DNA from: an uncultured Erysipelotrichales bacterium
Lineage (GTDB): Bacteria > Bacillota_I > Bacilli_A > Erysipelotrichales > Coprobacillaceae
Length of the DNA stretch: 11,471 nucleotides
Direction of reading: 5' to 3'
Assembly (NCBI GenBank): GCA_934754755.1
Contig: CAKVJS010000021.1
Coordinates: 1-11,471 of the forward strand
Positions 1 through 5,583 of the stretch are shown in pieces. The notes below the pieces were generated by a model. The model did not search any database. It worked only from the letters and a program-made list of their open reading frames with translations, and had not been told where the DNA came from. Made by a program: the position numbers and the translations under genes. The first letter of the stretch is position 1. Each line of letters begins with the position of its first letter.

Positions 1-698
1 CTATTATAGTAATCGATGTATGTAGCGTAATGTTCACATACCTCTTTCACATCGCCATACTCTTTGAGGCTACCCCCTTCAATCCACATCGCTTTATTGC
101 AATATCCTTCAACTTGTGGCAAAGCGTGGGAAATAAAAAAGATTGTTTTTCCCTCTAATTTTAAACTATTCATTTTATTTAAACATTTTTGTGCAAAACC
201 TTTATCACCAACTGATAATGCTTCATCAACAATGATGATATCAGGGTGTAAATATAGCGAAATAGAAAATCCCAGACGTGATTTCATCCCACTAGAATAT
301 TTTTTTACCGGCTGATATAAAAATTCACCGAGTTCCGCAAATTCAATCACACCTTCGGTTATTTCTTGAATTCTACTTTTGGAAAGTCCTAATAAAGCAC
401 CCTTTACATTAATGTTTTCTAATCCCGTTAACTGTGGATTTAGCCCCGTATTAATGGCTACTAAAGTTTGTTCACCACGGATATCCATATACCCACTATC
501 GTATTCACTAATACCAGCCAGTAATAATGATAAGGTTGATTTCCCGGATCCATTGGTTCCTAAAATACCCACGACTTCTCCTTTAGCAACGGTAAAAGTA
601 ACATCCTTTAAAGCATAGAAATACTTCGTTTCCTTACTTTCCCCTTTTAATTTATATATTTTTGATACATTTTCTAATTTTACAGCATAGTCTTCCAT
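1..698 (-). CDS. tagH: Wall teichoic acid / polysaccharide ABC exporter, ATP-binding subunit (TagH type), C-terminus cut by window edge
   Basis: This is the ATPase subunit of a two-component exporter that, with the TagG-like permease upstream, would flip a lipid-linked teichoic acid or related polymer across the membrane. The first 232 residues are visible and the frame is still open at base 1. Walker A is GTNGSGKST (47-55), the ABC signature is YSSGM (134-138), Walker B ends in D158-E159 and the H-loop histidine is H191. The stretch NTGLNPQLTGLENI (83-96), followed by VKKYSSGMKSRLGF, closely resembles Bacillus TagH from memory, more so than general ABC ATPases. The ATG at 698 has an AGGTGAT ribosome binding site that overlaps the tagG stop codon, which suggests translational coupling. 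It is not visible whether the protein carries the long C-terminal extension of B. subtilis TagH. A Wzt-like O-antigen exporter is the alternative. Confidence 0.9.
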   Translation of the reverse strand, partial: MEDYAVKLENVSKIYKLKGESKETKYFYALKDVTFTVAKGEVVGILGTNGSGKSTLSLLLAGISEYDSGYMDIRGEQTLVAINTGLNPQLTGLENINVKGALLGLSKSRIQEITEGVIEFAELGEFLYQPVKKYSSGMKSRLGFSISLYLHPDIIIVDEALSVGDKGFAQKCLNKMNSLKLEGKTIFFISHALPQVEGYCNKAMWIEGGSLKEYGDVKEVCEHYATYIDYYN

Positions 699-706
699 AT
701 CATCAC

Positions 707-1531
707 CTACAGCATATCTATAAACTTATGTTTGAATTTATACATCATCATACTTCCTACTACAAAAAGGGCCGCCGTAATTAACCAAAAACTAAGCGCT
801 TGGTGATAATAGTGATGAAAGCCACGATGGTATAAAAAGCTATCGCGATACCCACAAACAATATAGTAAATCGGGTTCGCCTTCATAATCGCAACAATCC
901 AAGGAAAGCGTTGCGCCTTCGCAAGTGGCCATAATATCGGTGTTAAGTATAGTAATAAACGCATACACGCTAAAATTAGTTTTCTCGTATCCCGTGCTAA
1001 CATGTTTAAGACCGATGTAACCATCGCTAGGCTCGTCGCAAAAATAATAGCACTCATGGTATAGTATGGTATTTGAAGCCAATATATAGAAGGCATTTTC
1101 CCTCTACCTAGTAAAACAAGAATTAAAATAAACAAAAGAATAAGATGATTAAATAATTCTTTTAATACAACGGTAGCCGGAAGTACACTAACCGGAAATT
1201 TCATCTTGGTGATCACATTCATTTTCGCATATATTGCATTGGCTCCTTGGGTAATACAGGGATTGATAAAAAACCAAACGACAATACCTGGCAACATCCA
1301 ATCAATATAAGGAATGGATTTACTGCCAAGGTCATGAATATTTCCCCGATGTAAGATCATCCCAAAGACAAACCAATACGTTATAATTTGAATAAGGGGA
1401 TGTGCAAAATTCCAAAAGATCCCTAAATAAGAGTCCCGTATATCCGATAATAATTCATATTTCGCAATGGAATAAATACGATATAAGTTATCATTATTTT
1501 CTTGTAATACATATTCAATACTTTTTATCAT
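707..1531 (-). CDS. tagG: Wall teichoic acid / polysaccharide ABC exporter, permease subunit (TagG type)
   Basis: This is a membrane permease of the ABC-2 family, 274 residues long, close to the roughly 275 of Bacillus TagG. It has a cytoplasmic N-terminus with the family-typical YLGIFWNFAHPLIQI stretch (36-50). About six hydrophobic segments follow, including WMLPGIVVWFFINP near residues 78-91 and a LLLYLTPILWPL segment near 192-203, before a charged KFKHKF tail. The motifs RDTRKL and ANPIYYI..YR occupy the places expected in TagG. The ATG has a GGAGG ribosome binding site a few bases upstream. The gene starts 27 bases after the pyrE stop and is followed 8 bases later by the cognate ATPase gene. 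It should form the membrane channel of a TagG2H2 complex. The exported polymer could be a teichoic acid or another glycan, because the biosynthetic genes are not in view. Confidence 0.9.
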   Translation of the reverse strand: MIKSIEYVLQENNDNLYRIYSIAKYELLSDIRDSYLGIFWNFAHPLIQIITYWFVFGMILHRGNIHDLGSKSIPYIDWMLPGIVVWFFINPCITQGANAIYAKMNVITKMKFPVSVLPATVVLKELFNHLILLFILILVLLGRGKMPSIYWLQIPYYTMSAIIFATSLAMVTSVLNMLARDTRKLILACMRLLLYLTPILWPLAKAQRFPWIVAIMKANPIYYIVCGYRDSFLYHRGFHHYYHQALSFWLITAALFVVGSMMMYKFKHKFIDML

Positions 1532-1558
1532 ACTAACCTCCTAAAACTAAGCTAGTTA

Positions 1559-2191
1559 TTACTTTGTAATCCAACTTGTATCGCTCGGATCTTGTTTCCA
1601 AGACCTTAGTTTTTCCATATCCTGCTCCTGAATATAGTTATGATTTTTAGCGACTTCGATTAGGCAATCATAATCGGTTAAGGTAACAAAAGGACAAGAT
1701 GCCGCTTTGAAATTTTCAATCGCTTTTGGCAGACCATACGAAAATATGGCAACTAAGCCAATAACCTTACAACCGGCTTCCTCTAATGCTTGCACACAAG
1801 CCAAAGAACTACCACCCGTAGAAATTAAATCTTCGATCACCACTACCTGCATCCCTGGTTTCACTTTACCTTCGATTTGATTGTTTCGTCCATGTGACTT
1901 CACTCCACCACGAACATACCCCATCGGTATATCTAAAATATCAGCGACTAGAGCGGCATGGGCAATACCTGCCGTGGCCGTACCCATTAAGCATTCACAA
2001 GTAGGAAAATGTTCCTTAATTAGAGTGGCTAATCCTTGTTCAATATCTTTTCGTACCTTGGGATACGATAAGGTTAATCGATTATCACAATAGATGGGTG
2101 ATTGAATTCCACTCGCCCATGTAAACGGATCATTGGGCCGTAAAAAAACAGCTTCTATATCTAATAAATGTTTTGCAATTGTTGCTTTCAT
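1559..2191 (-). CDS. pyrE: Orotate phosphoribosyltransferase
   Basis: The enzyme joins orotate to PRPP to give orotidine 5'-monophosphate, the fifth step of UMP synthesis. The protein has 210 residues, the usual bacterial length. The PRPP-binding signature [14 protein letters not shown] lies at 116-129 with the acidic pair E120-D121. The flexible catalytic loop is [10 protein letters not shown] (92-101), with R94, K98 and H100 in the expected places; the residue after the arginine is glycine, where E. coli has lysine. The substrate-side motif [16 protein letters not shown] is at 23-38. The ATG is preceded by AAGGAG and lies 11 bases after the pyrF stop, so the two genes are clearly in one operon. 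Their products act in consecutive steps. PyrE precedes PyrF in the pathway, although pyrF comes first in the DNA. Confidence 0.97.
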   Translation of the reverse strand: MKATIAKHLLDIEAVFLRPNDPFTWASGIQSPIYCDNRLTLSYPKVRKDIEQGLATLIKEHFPTCECLMGTATAGIAHAALVADILDIPMGYVRGGVKSHGRNNQIEGKVKPGMQVVVIEDLISTGGSSLACVQALEEAGCKVIGLVAIFSYGLPKAIENFKAASCPFVTLTDYDCLIEVAKNHNYIQEQDMEKLRSWKQDPSDTSWITK

Positions 2192-2202
2192 ATATATTCT
2201 CC

Positions 2203-2910
2203 TTACTCTTGAAAATCGGCACGAATACGTCGGTAGGTAGCGACTGGATCACTGGCCCGGGTAATGCTGCGACCGACTACAATATAACTTGATGTTAGTT
2301 GTTTAGCGACAGAGGGCGTAGCGATTCGCTTTTGGTCGTCAGTACTATCTTTTGCTTCTCGAATCCCTGGTGTAACGGTTAAAAAATCATCCCCTACTTG
2401 TTGATGAATGATCGGTGATTCCCATGGGGAACACACTATTCCATCTAAACCAGCTTCTTTTGTGTTTTTTGCAAGTTGTAACACAACTTCATCCAATGGC
2501 TTAACGATAGACAATTCTTGTTCTAAAATTTCTTGATCTAAAGATGTCAGACAGGTAACAGCGATACATAAGGGCCGTTTTTTTCCACGCTTACCATCTT
2601 CTAATCCCGCTTTGGCTGCTTCCATCATTTTTTTACCACCACTGGCATGCACATTTACCATATCGACATCCAAAGAAGCCAATTGTTTCATAGCACTATA
2701 TACCGTATTGGGAATATCGTGTAATTTTAAGTCTAAAAAAATATGATGTCCCATTTCCTTAATCATTTGTATCACAGGTAACCCCTGTCCATAAAATAAT
2801 TCCATGCCTACTTTGACATAGAGGGATTGTTCTTTAAAGGATGATAAAAACTGTTGCACTTCTGCCATCGTTTGAAAATCTAATGCAATACATACTCTAT
2901 TTTCTATCAT
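2203..2910 (-). CDS. pyrF: Orotidine 5'-phosphate decarboxylase
   Basis: The enzyme decarboxylates OMP to UMP, the last step of de novo pyrimidine nucleotide synthesis. At 235 residues it has the normal length of the bacterial short form, a single (beta/alpha)8 barrel. The catalytic array [11 protein letters not shown] is at 60-70, with D60, K62 and D65. K33 on an early strand, TPGIR (180-184) and the phosphate-gripping VVGRSIT with R214 are also present. The ATG follows a GGAGG site 8 bases upstream. This is the first gene of the pyrF-pyrE-tagG-tagH run, with an extended -10 promoter about 30 bases upstream of the start codon. The predicted leader is only about 22 bases, so there is no room for a PyrR-type attenuator directly ahead of it. 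Confidence 0.97.
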   Translation of the reverse strand: MIENRVCIALDFQTMAEVQQFLSSFKEQSLYVKVGMELFYGQGLPVIQMIKEMGHHIFLDLKLHDIPNTVYSAMKQLASLDVDMVNVHASGGKKMMEAAKAGLEDGKRGKKRPLCIAVTCLTSLDQEILEQELSIVKPLDEVVLQLAKNTKEAGLDGIVCSPWESPIIHQQVGDDFLTVTPGIREAKDSTDDQKRIATPSVAKQLTSSYIVVGRSITRASDPVATYRRIRADFQE

Positions 2911-2939
2911 AGTATACCCTCCGTGTTGTTTCTCGTATG

Positions 2940-2948
2940 ATTATAACA
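2940..2948 (-). promoter_or_regulatory. Extended -10 promoter of the pyrF operon
   Basis: Read on the minus strand, the sequence is TGTTATAAT, a perfect -10 hexamer with the TGn extension. No good -35 hexamer sits 16-18 bases upstream; the best word at that spacing is TAGAAT. Transcription should start near 2933, giving a leader of about 22 bases before pyrF. Confidence 0.6.
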
Positions 2949-2987
2949 AAAAACCCACATGCATTCTACCAAAATATTTAGAAACAT

Positions 2988-3016
2988 AAAAATAGTGATA
3001 AAATACCACTATTTTT
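2988..3016 (-). terminator. Intrinsic terminator after the rubrerythrin gene
   Basis: A perfect 10-bp inverted repeat (AAAAATAGTG / CACTATTTTT) has a 9-base loop and ends in a T-run on the minus strand. It starts 14 bases after the rubrerythrin stop codon and separates that gene from the pyrF promoter. The stem is AT-rich, so termination may be only moderate. The plus-strand reading is similar but no plus-strand gene ends here. Confidence 0.75.
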
Positions 3017-3030
3017 GATTTGTTATTGAT

Positions 3031-3609
3031 TTAGTACGGTGCTTCGTCAATTCTAACAAAATATCCTTTTTCATGTTTACAAACCGGACAAACTGGGGGT
3101 GCTTCGGTACCTTTCACTACATTACCGCATTTTAAGCACATCCAAGTGGTAGAGGTAGGCGAAGAATATAACTCCCCAGCCTTAAATCGTTCATAATATT
3201 TTTCAAAACGCTTTTGATGCGTCGTCTCGATGCGGGCGATCGCTGCAAAGGAAGCAGCGACTTCCGGATATCCCTCTTCTTTAGCAACTTTAGCGAAATC
3301 CGTATAAATTACATCGGCCTCTTCTTCTTCGTGCTTGGCAGCCTGTTTTAATAGATATCCGATATCATCCTCTATGTCTACGGGATACCCTGCTTCAAGG
3401 GTAACATTTTCTTCTTTAAAGATTCTTTTTAAATGTTTATAAAATATTTCTGCGTGTTCTTTTTCTTGACTAGCGGTAAAATTGAATACATACTCCAATA
3501 AAGGCATACGCTTCTTTCTCGCTGCTGAGGCGGCCATTTCATATCTTCGAATAGCCTGACACTCTCCCGCAAAAGCACGTAATAAATTATGCTTTGTCTC
3601 TATTTCCAT
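3031..3609 (-). CDS. rbr: Rubrerythrin (diiron peroxidase with rubredoxin tail)
   Basis: This cytoplasmic non-haem iron protein reduces hydrogen peroxide to water with electrons from rubredoxin or NADH-linked reductases, a standard oxygen defence of anaerobes. It has 192 residues. The ferritin-like four-helix domain (about 1-145) carries the diiron ligands E16 in GECQAIRRY, E49 and H52 in SQEKEH, glutamates in HEEEEAD (94-97), and E128 and H131 in IETTH. The C-terminal rubredoxin-like domain has C158-x2-C161 and C174-x2-C177 for one iron. I chose the ATG at 3609 because AGGAGG lies 9 bases upstream and family homology begins there. The frame extends to a TTG at 3672, but that extension has an unlikely sequence. 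The gene is monocistronic, with its own promoter, a long leader of about 157 bases and a terminator. Confidence 0.96.
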   Translation of the reverse strand: MEIETKHNLLRAFAGECQAIRRYEMAASAARKKRMPLLEYVFNFTASQEKEHAEIFYKHLKRIFKEENVTLEAGYPVDIEDDIGYLLKQAAKHEEEEADVIYTDFAKVAKEEGYPEVAASFAAIARIETTHQKRFEKYYERFKAGELYSSPTSTTWMCLKCGNVVKGTEAPPVCPVCKHEKGYFVRIDEAPY

Positions 3610-3738
3610 TTCCTTACTCCTCCTATTTATTGTATACCCATTGTTACGCCAACTAAACAAATCATCGTTCAATCTCCCAACGTTAGACGATTACTGGGTA
3701 CATGAAATACAATACAGTCAATAAACCATGGACTTGTT

Positions 3739-3752
3739 ATCACCTCCTTTTT
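3739..3752 (-). promoter_or_regulatory. Extended Shine-Dalgarno-like sequence in the rubrerythrin leader (STAB-SD candidate)
   Basis: On the minus strand this reads AAAAAGGAGGTGAT, complementary to about the last 12 bases of 16S rRNA. It lies about 130 bases before the rubrerythrin start and about 14 bases after the predicted transcription start. The nearest ATG (3729) is rather far from the GGAGG and opens only a three-codon frame. A ribosome binding site without a real gene near a 5' end resembles the mRNA-stabilising STAB-SD known from Bacillus cry3A. That function is inferred. Confidence 0.45.
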
Positions 3753-3772
3753 AGCCAATGATTTATACTTCT

Positions 3773-3781
3773 ATCATAGCA
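3773..3781 (-). promoter_or_regulatory. Extended -10 promoter of rubrerythrin
   Basis: On the minus strand the sequence is TGCTATGAT: a TATGAT hexamer (5 of 6 matches) with the TGn extension. The -35 region is only T-rich. Transcription is expected to start near 3766. No clear PerR or Rex palindrome was seen around it. Confidence 0.5.
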
Positions 3782-3912
3782 TTCTCGCATTAAAAAGAAA
3801 AGGCATACAATGTAAAATATAACGAAATATGCAAGGGAATTCATAGTGAAATTATTAACGCTTAAAAACCAATATCTACACTATATAAAAAAATCAATAT
3901 CTGATAAAAAGA

Positions 3913-3941
3913 TTGACATTTTAAGAGAAATTATATATGCT
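3913..3941 (+). promoter_or_regulatory. Promoter of rpsD
   Basis: A perfect -35 box TTGACA (3913-3918) is followed after 17 bases by TATGCT (3936-3941), which matches the -10 consensus at four of six positions. Transcription should start near 3948, giving a leader of about 160 bases before the rpsD start codon. The stretch between this promoter and the rubrerythrin promoter (3782-3912) is AT-rich, and I see no gene in it. Confidence 0.6.
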
Positions 3942-3947
3942 TAGTAA

Positions 3948-4109
3948 GCAATGAATAATAGCAGCCCATAGAATATTAAAATATAGCGTTTATAACCTAA
4001 GTTTGTAAAGTATCTAGCTGCAAGAGAAATACTTAATATAAACACACTTTAATACATCTATGCAATGTTATTGTTTTATGCAAGTAAAACAATAAATGGA
4101 GGAAACATA
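3948..4109 (+). promoter_or_regulatory. rpsD leader with 11-bp hairpin at the ribosome binding site (possible S4 autoregulation)
   Basis: The predicted untranslated leader has a perfect 11-bp inverted repeat (TTATTGTTTTA at 4068-4078, TAAAACAATAA at 4085-4095) with a 6-base loop. It ends two bases before the GGAGG site at 4098-4102. A farther pair, GCAGC (3961-3965) with GCTGC (4017-4021), could close a larger fold. Lone rpsD genes of Bacillota are known to be repressed by S4 binding to their leader. Assigning this leader to that mechanism is inference; I did not match it to a known S4-leader consensus. Confidence 0.4.
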
Positions 4110-4715
4110 ATGTCACGTTATACAGGACCACAATGGAGAATCTCTCGTCGTTTAGGTTTCTCTACTTTAGAAAGTGGAAAAGAATTAAGTAGAAGAGCAT
4201 ACGCTCCTGGCCAACATGGTCAAAAAAGAAAAAAACAAACAGAATATGGTTTACAATTAGCCGAAAAACAAAAAGTAAGATACATGTATGGGTTAAATGA
4301 AAAACAATTCCATAACACGTTTAAAAGAGCGGGTAAACTAGCTGGTATTCATGGTAATAACTTCTTTTGTTTATTAGAACAAAGATTGGATAATATTGTT
4401 TATCGTCTAGGTTTTGCGAACACTAGAAGAGCAGCTAGACAATTAGTCAACCATGGACATATTTTAGTAAATGGTCGTAAGACAGATATCCCTTCATACC
4501 ATGTAAAAATTGGAGATAAGATTGAAGTCAGAGAAAAATCAAGAAACCTAGTAATTATTAAAAGCAGTTTAGAAAATAAAGTGCACACACCAGGTTACGT
4601 AGAAGTAGATGCAGACAAGTTGGTTGGTACCTTAACTCGTTTACCAGAACGTTCTGAGCTAAACCAAGAAATCAATGAATCTTTAATTGTAGAATACTAC
4701 AACCGTAAAGGGTAA
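4110..4715 (+). CDS. rpsD: 30S ribosomal protein S4
   Basis: This primary rRNA-binding protein nucleates assembly of the 30S body and helps keep decoding accurate. The 201-residue protein begins [20 protein letters not shown], a typical N-terminus. It lacks the four-cysteine zinc site found in some S4 proteins. The S4 RNA-binding domain follows (about 91-150), with [10 protein letters not shown] and [17 protein letters not shown]. It ends in the usual EYYNRKG-type tail. The ATG at 4110 is chosen over an in-frame ATG at 4065 because GGAGG lies 7 bases upstream and homology starts there; the extra 15 codons would be encoded by the leader hairpin. The gene stands alone rather than in the alpha operon, as is common in Bacillota. 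A terminator follows directly. Confidence 0.98.
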   Translation: MSRYTGPQWRISRRLGFSTLESGKELSRRAYAPGQHGQKRKKQTEYGLQLAEKQKVRYMYGLNEKQFHNTFKRAGKLAGIHGNNFFCLLEQRLDNIVYRLGFANTRRAARQLVNHGHILVNGRKTDIPSYHVKIGDKIEVREKSRNLVIIKSSLENKVHTPGYVEVDADKLVGTLTRLPERSELNQEINESLIVEYYNRKG

Positions 4716-4721
4716 TGTAAT

Positions 4722-4752
4722 AAAGAGTATGTGTTACATACTCTTTTGTTTT
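4722..4752. terminator. Terminator between rpsD and dedA (mainly serving rpsD)
   Basis: A 10-bp perfect stem (AAAGAGTATG at 4722-4731, CATACTCTTT at 4737-4746) has a 5-base loop and continues as TTTTGTTTT on the plus strand. This is a good intrinsic terminator 6 bases after the rpsD stop. The dedA stop codon lies in the loop, so the last dedA codons form half of the stem. The minus-strand T-run is weaker (TTTATTA). Confidence 0.85.
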
Positions 4753-5342
4753 ACCCAAATTTTCTTGATGATATAGTAAATAGATCCAATAATAAAAATA
4801 ACAAATACGTATTTCATGCAATATTGACTAATCGTTGGCCAATTCTTTCCAAGTAACATACCAATATAGACTAAAATACTATTCCATAGCGCTGTCCCAA
4901 TTAAGGTCCACAAGGAAAAGGTAAGAATAGGCATCTTTATAATCCCTGCAGGAATAGAAATAAGGCTACGAATTAGCGGAAGCAAACGGCATAAAAAAAT
5001 AGTCTTAACGCCATGTTTTTCAAACCAATCGCGAGCCGTTTCGATATTTCGGTATTGAAATCCAAGTCCACTTACCCAATCTTTACGACACAATCGCTCC
5101 AGTCGATAATAGGATGTCATTGACCATCCTATGCCATATAGAATAAGTGCCCCCATATAGGCACCTAAGGTAGCTACTGCAACAACCCCCATATACGATA
5201 ACGAGGTAGTAACGCAAAGCATCCCACTAAAGGCAAGAATAACCTCGGAAGGAATGGGTGGAAATATATTCTCTATCATAATTAATAAAAATATCGCAAT
5301 ATATCCATAGTTTGCAACCCAGTCAATAATCATTTGTTCCAT
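4734..5342 (-). CDS. DedA-family membrane protein (SNARE-associated/VTT domain)
   Basis: This polytopic inner-membrane protein belongs to the DedA family. Members act as scramblases or flippases for undecaprenyl phosphate or phosphatidylethanolamine, or affect membrane homeostasis; which lipid applies here cannot be read. From the ATG at 5342 it has 202 residues. Family marks in order are IENIFPPIPSE (23-33, a re-entrant segment with E24 and E33), WFEKHG (106-111), R119, P122 and R125 in CRLLPLIRSLISIPAG, then three hydrophobic segments to a lysine-rich end. I prefer ATG 5342 (AAAGGGTG about 8 bases upstream) to an in-frame GTG at 5351, which lies inside that ribosome binding site. The gene is convergent with rpsD and shares the terminator. 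A recycling role for the teichoic acid lipid carrier would fit the nearby tag genes but is speculative. Confidence 0.9.
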   Translation of the reverse strand: MEQMIIDWVANYGYIAIFLLIMIENIFPPIPSEVILAFSGMLCVTTSLSYMGVVAVATLGAYMGALILYGIGWSMTSYYRLERLCRKDWVSGLGFQYRNIETARDWFEKHGVKTIFLCRLLPLIRSLISIPAGIIKMPILTFSLWTLIGTALWNSILVYIGMLLGKNWPTISQYCMKYVFVIFIIGSIYYIIKKIWVKQKSM

Positions 5343-5363
5343 TCGTATCACCCTTTGGTATAT

Positions 5364-5369
5364 CTTATA
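5364..5369 (-). promoter_or_regulatory. Possible -10 box for dedA
   Basis: On the minus strand this reads TATAAG, five of six matches to consensus, about 22 bases upstream of the dedA ATG. No convincing -35 box was found. A small dyad, ATGAA-ATA-TTCAT (5379-5391), lies just upstream and may be a binding site or chance. Confidence 0.3.
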
Positions 5370-5464
5370 CTTAGATACATGAAATATTCATGAACGCAAT
5401 GTAAAATACCATATAAATAAATTCAAAAAATCAGAATTTTACAATTTTTGTTTTGCCCTTCTCC

Positions 5465-5470
5465 TATACT
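5465..5470 (+). promoter_or_regulatory. Probable -10 box for the P-type ATPase transcript
   Basis: TATACT here would start RNA near 5477, just ahead of the foldable leader element. The -35 is unclear. An alternative is TTGCCC (5453-5458), 17 bases, TAGAAT (5476-5481), but that would start the RNA inside the first stem strand, so it suits the leader less well. The gap 5343-5483 shows nothing else. Confidence 0.35.
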
Positions 5471-5483
5471 AAATATAGAATAG

Positions 5484-5564
5484 CTTTAACTAGGGGAAGT
5501 CACCATCATTGGATCGAATACAAAGACGAGATCCCATTAAAGTTACAGTAGCGTCTTGTTTTTT
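5484..5564 (+). promoter_or_regulatory. Riboswitch-like attenuator leader of the cation ATPase gene
   Basis: Two mutually exclusive folds can be drawn. Fold one pairs CTTTAA (5484-5489) with TTAAAG (5537-5542) and GGGA (5494-5497) with TCCC (5532-5535), enclosing a possible CCA/TGG hairpin (5503-5512) and a GTC/GAC pair. Fold two is an intrinsic terminator: ACAAAGACG (5520-5528) pairs with CGTCTTGT (5552-5559) with one bulged A, followed by a run of T to 5564. The 3' strand of fold one lies in the terminator loop and the terminator's 5' strand lies inside fold one, so they should compete. Ligand-stabilised fold one would allow transcription into the ATPase gene. I could not match it with confidence to a named class. 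Confidence 0.5.
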
Positions 5565-5583
5565 ATAGTGGGAGGAAAAAGAG

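Noticed and set aside
3610..3672. TTG-initiated N-terminal extension of rubrerythrin
   Set aside because: The added residues do not look like rubrerythrin, the GGGAGA lies directly against the TTG with no proper spacing, and the ATG at 3609 has a good AGGAGG.
3739..3750. Plus-strand ATCACCTCCTTT as the 3' end of a 16S rRNA gene
   Set aside because: Only these bases match, and no upstream 16S sequence is present. It is simply the complement of an extended Shine-Dalgarno on the minus strand.
3760..3800. PerR or Rex operator at the rubrerythrin promoter
   Set aside because: Neither the TTATAAT-N-ATTATAA pattern nor the TTGTGAA-type palindrome could be found; only loose AT-rich resemblance.
3808..3819. 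CAATGTAAAATA also present at 5397-5408, both upstream of minus-strand genes
   Set aside because: Twelve-base repeats of AT-rich words are expected several times by chance in a window of this size, and the spacing to the -10 boxes differs.
4065..4109. In-frame ATG giving a 15-residue N-terminal extension of S4
   Set aside because: The extension is encoded by the leader hairpin and has no ribosome binding site, while the ATG at 4110 has an ideal GGAGG and begins the conserved S4 sequence.
5484..5564. Mg2+ M-box, fluoride or guanidine riboswitch before the ATPase
   Set aside because: I recalled the conserved blocks of these classes and could not find them in order. yybP-ykoY remains only a weak possibility.
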